Below are positions 13,408-13,500 of a stretch of 13,500 nt of DNA, piece after piece; position 1 is the stretch's first letter; each line of letters begins with the position of its first letter. Origin of the DNA: Candidatus Pacebacteria bacterium CG10_big_fil_rev_8_21_14_0_10_44_11 (GTDB lineage Bacteria; Patescibacteriota; Microgenomatia; UBA1400; PJMF01). The position numbers were made by a program, and so were the translations under genes. The notes beneath the pieces are model-generated. The model was not told where the DNA came from, did no database searches, and worked only from the letters and a program-made list of their open reading frames with translations. Location: assembly GCA_002772705.1 (NCBI GenBank), contig PFDH01000030.1, forward strand, positions 1 through 13,500, written 5' to 3'.

Positions 13408-13500
13408 AAAAATATTGGCTATTCCTAAAGTTTCTCTCCCATAGACTAAATTAATTATTGCAAAATTTGGGGGATACTCTGATGTGAGAAGATTTGTGAA

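Noticed and set aside
1..13500. CRISPR array, rRNA or tRNA genes, prophage or insertion sequence genes
   Set aside because: No regularly spaced repeats, no rRNA-like conserved segments, no cloverleaf, and no transposase or integrase motifs seen on either strand.

Overview
The window looks like part of a Candidate Phyla Radiation (Patescibacteria) genome, most likely a Microgenomates-type lineage. This is inferred from gene style: a Rho factor with a long disordered N-terminus, an Obg GTPase with no C-terminal OCT domain and a large insert in its glycine-rich domain, a polytopic O-antigen-ligase-like protein fused to TPRs, and many small toxin-antitoxin and AAA/DUF4143 ATPase genes. TGA is used as an ordinary stop, so there is no sign of Absconditabacteria/Gracilibacteria recoding.

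Left part (1-4450) is AT-rich accessory DNA. It holds the tail of a probable AbiEi antitoxin and a complete AbiEii nucleotidyltransferase toxin on the plus strand. On the minus strand follow a second, complete AbiEi-type antitoxin, coupled by a 4-base overlap to a free-standing 87-residue PD-(D/E)XK-like domain instead of an AbiEii toxin, then an unrecognised 173-residue protein, then an AAA/DUF4143 ATPase. Gene-free stretches here hold operators, hairpins and possible repeat debris.

Middle part (4451-7740) is a divergent pair. A minus-strand regulator fuses a Fic fold that has lost every catalytic residue to a C-terminal MerR-type helix-turn-helix. A plus-strand 708-residue membrane protein (O-antigen ligase-like, TPR and Pro/Thr tail) points away from it. 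Their 106-bp shared region holds both promoters and a perfect 8+8 palindrome inside the regulator's own promoter. The membrane-protein gene ends in a run of stem-loops and a strong intrinsic terminator. A second AT-rich AAA/DUF4143 ATPase (7855-9120) is inserted next to the core genes.

Right part (9208-13500) is a minus-strand housekeeping run: rho, a LysM/M23 peptidase, a 55-residue CopG-type antitoxin with no visible toxin, a 43-codon ORF lying in a fold-back inverted repeat, and obg. These last four are so tightly packed (6-nt gap, 49-nt gap, ATGA overlap) that they are probably one transcript.

A recurrent theme is promoters whose -10 box lies only 6-9 nt before ATG with no Shine-Dalgarno sequence, implying leaderless or nearly leaderless mRNAs. 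In both ATPase genes an in-frame TTG further upstream is really the -35 box, so the true starts are 36 bases downstream of the longest reading frame; with these starts the Walker A motif falls at residues 24-32 in both proteins.

Strongest candidates for something undescribed: the pseudo-Fic/MerR fusion regulator, and the AbiEi antitoxin paired with a stand-alone nuclease-like domain.
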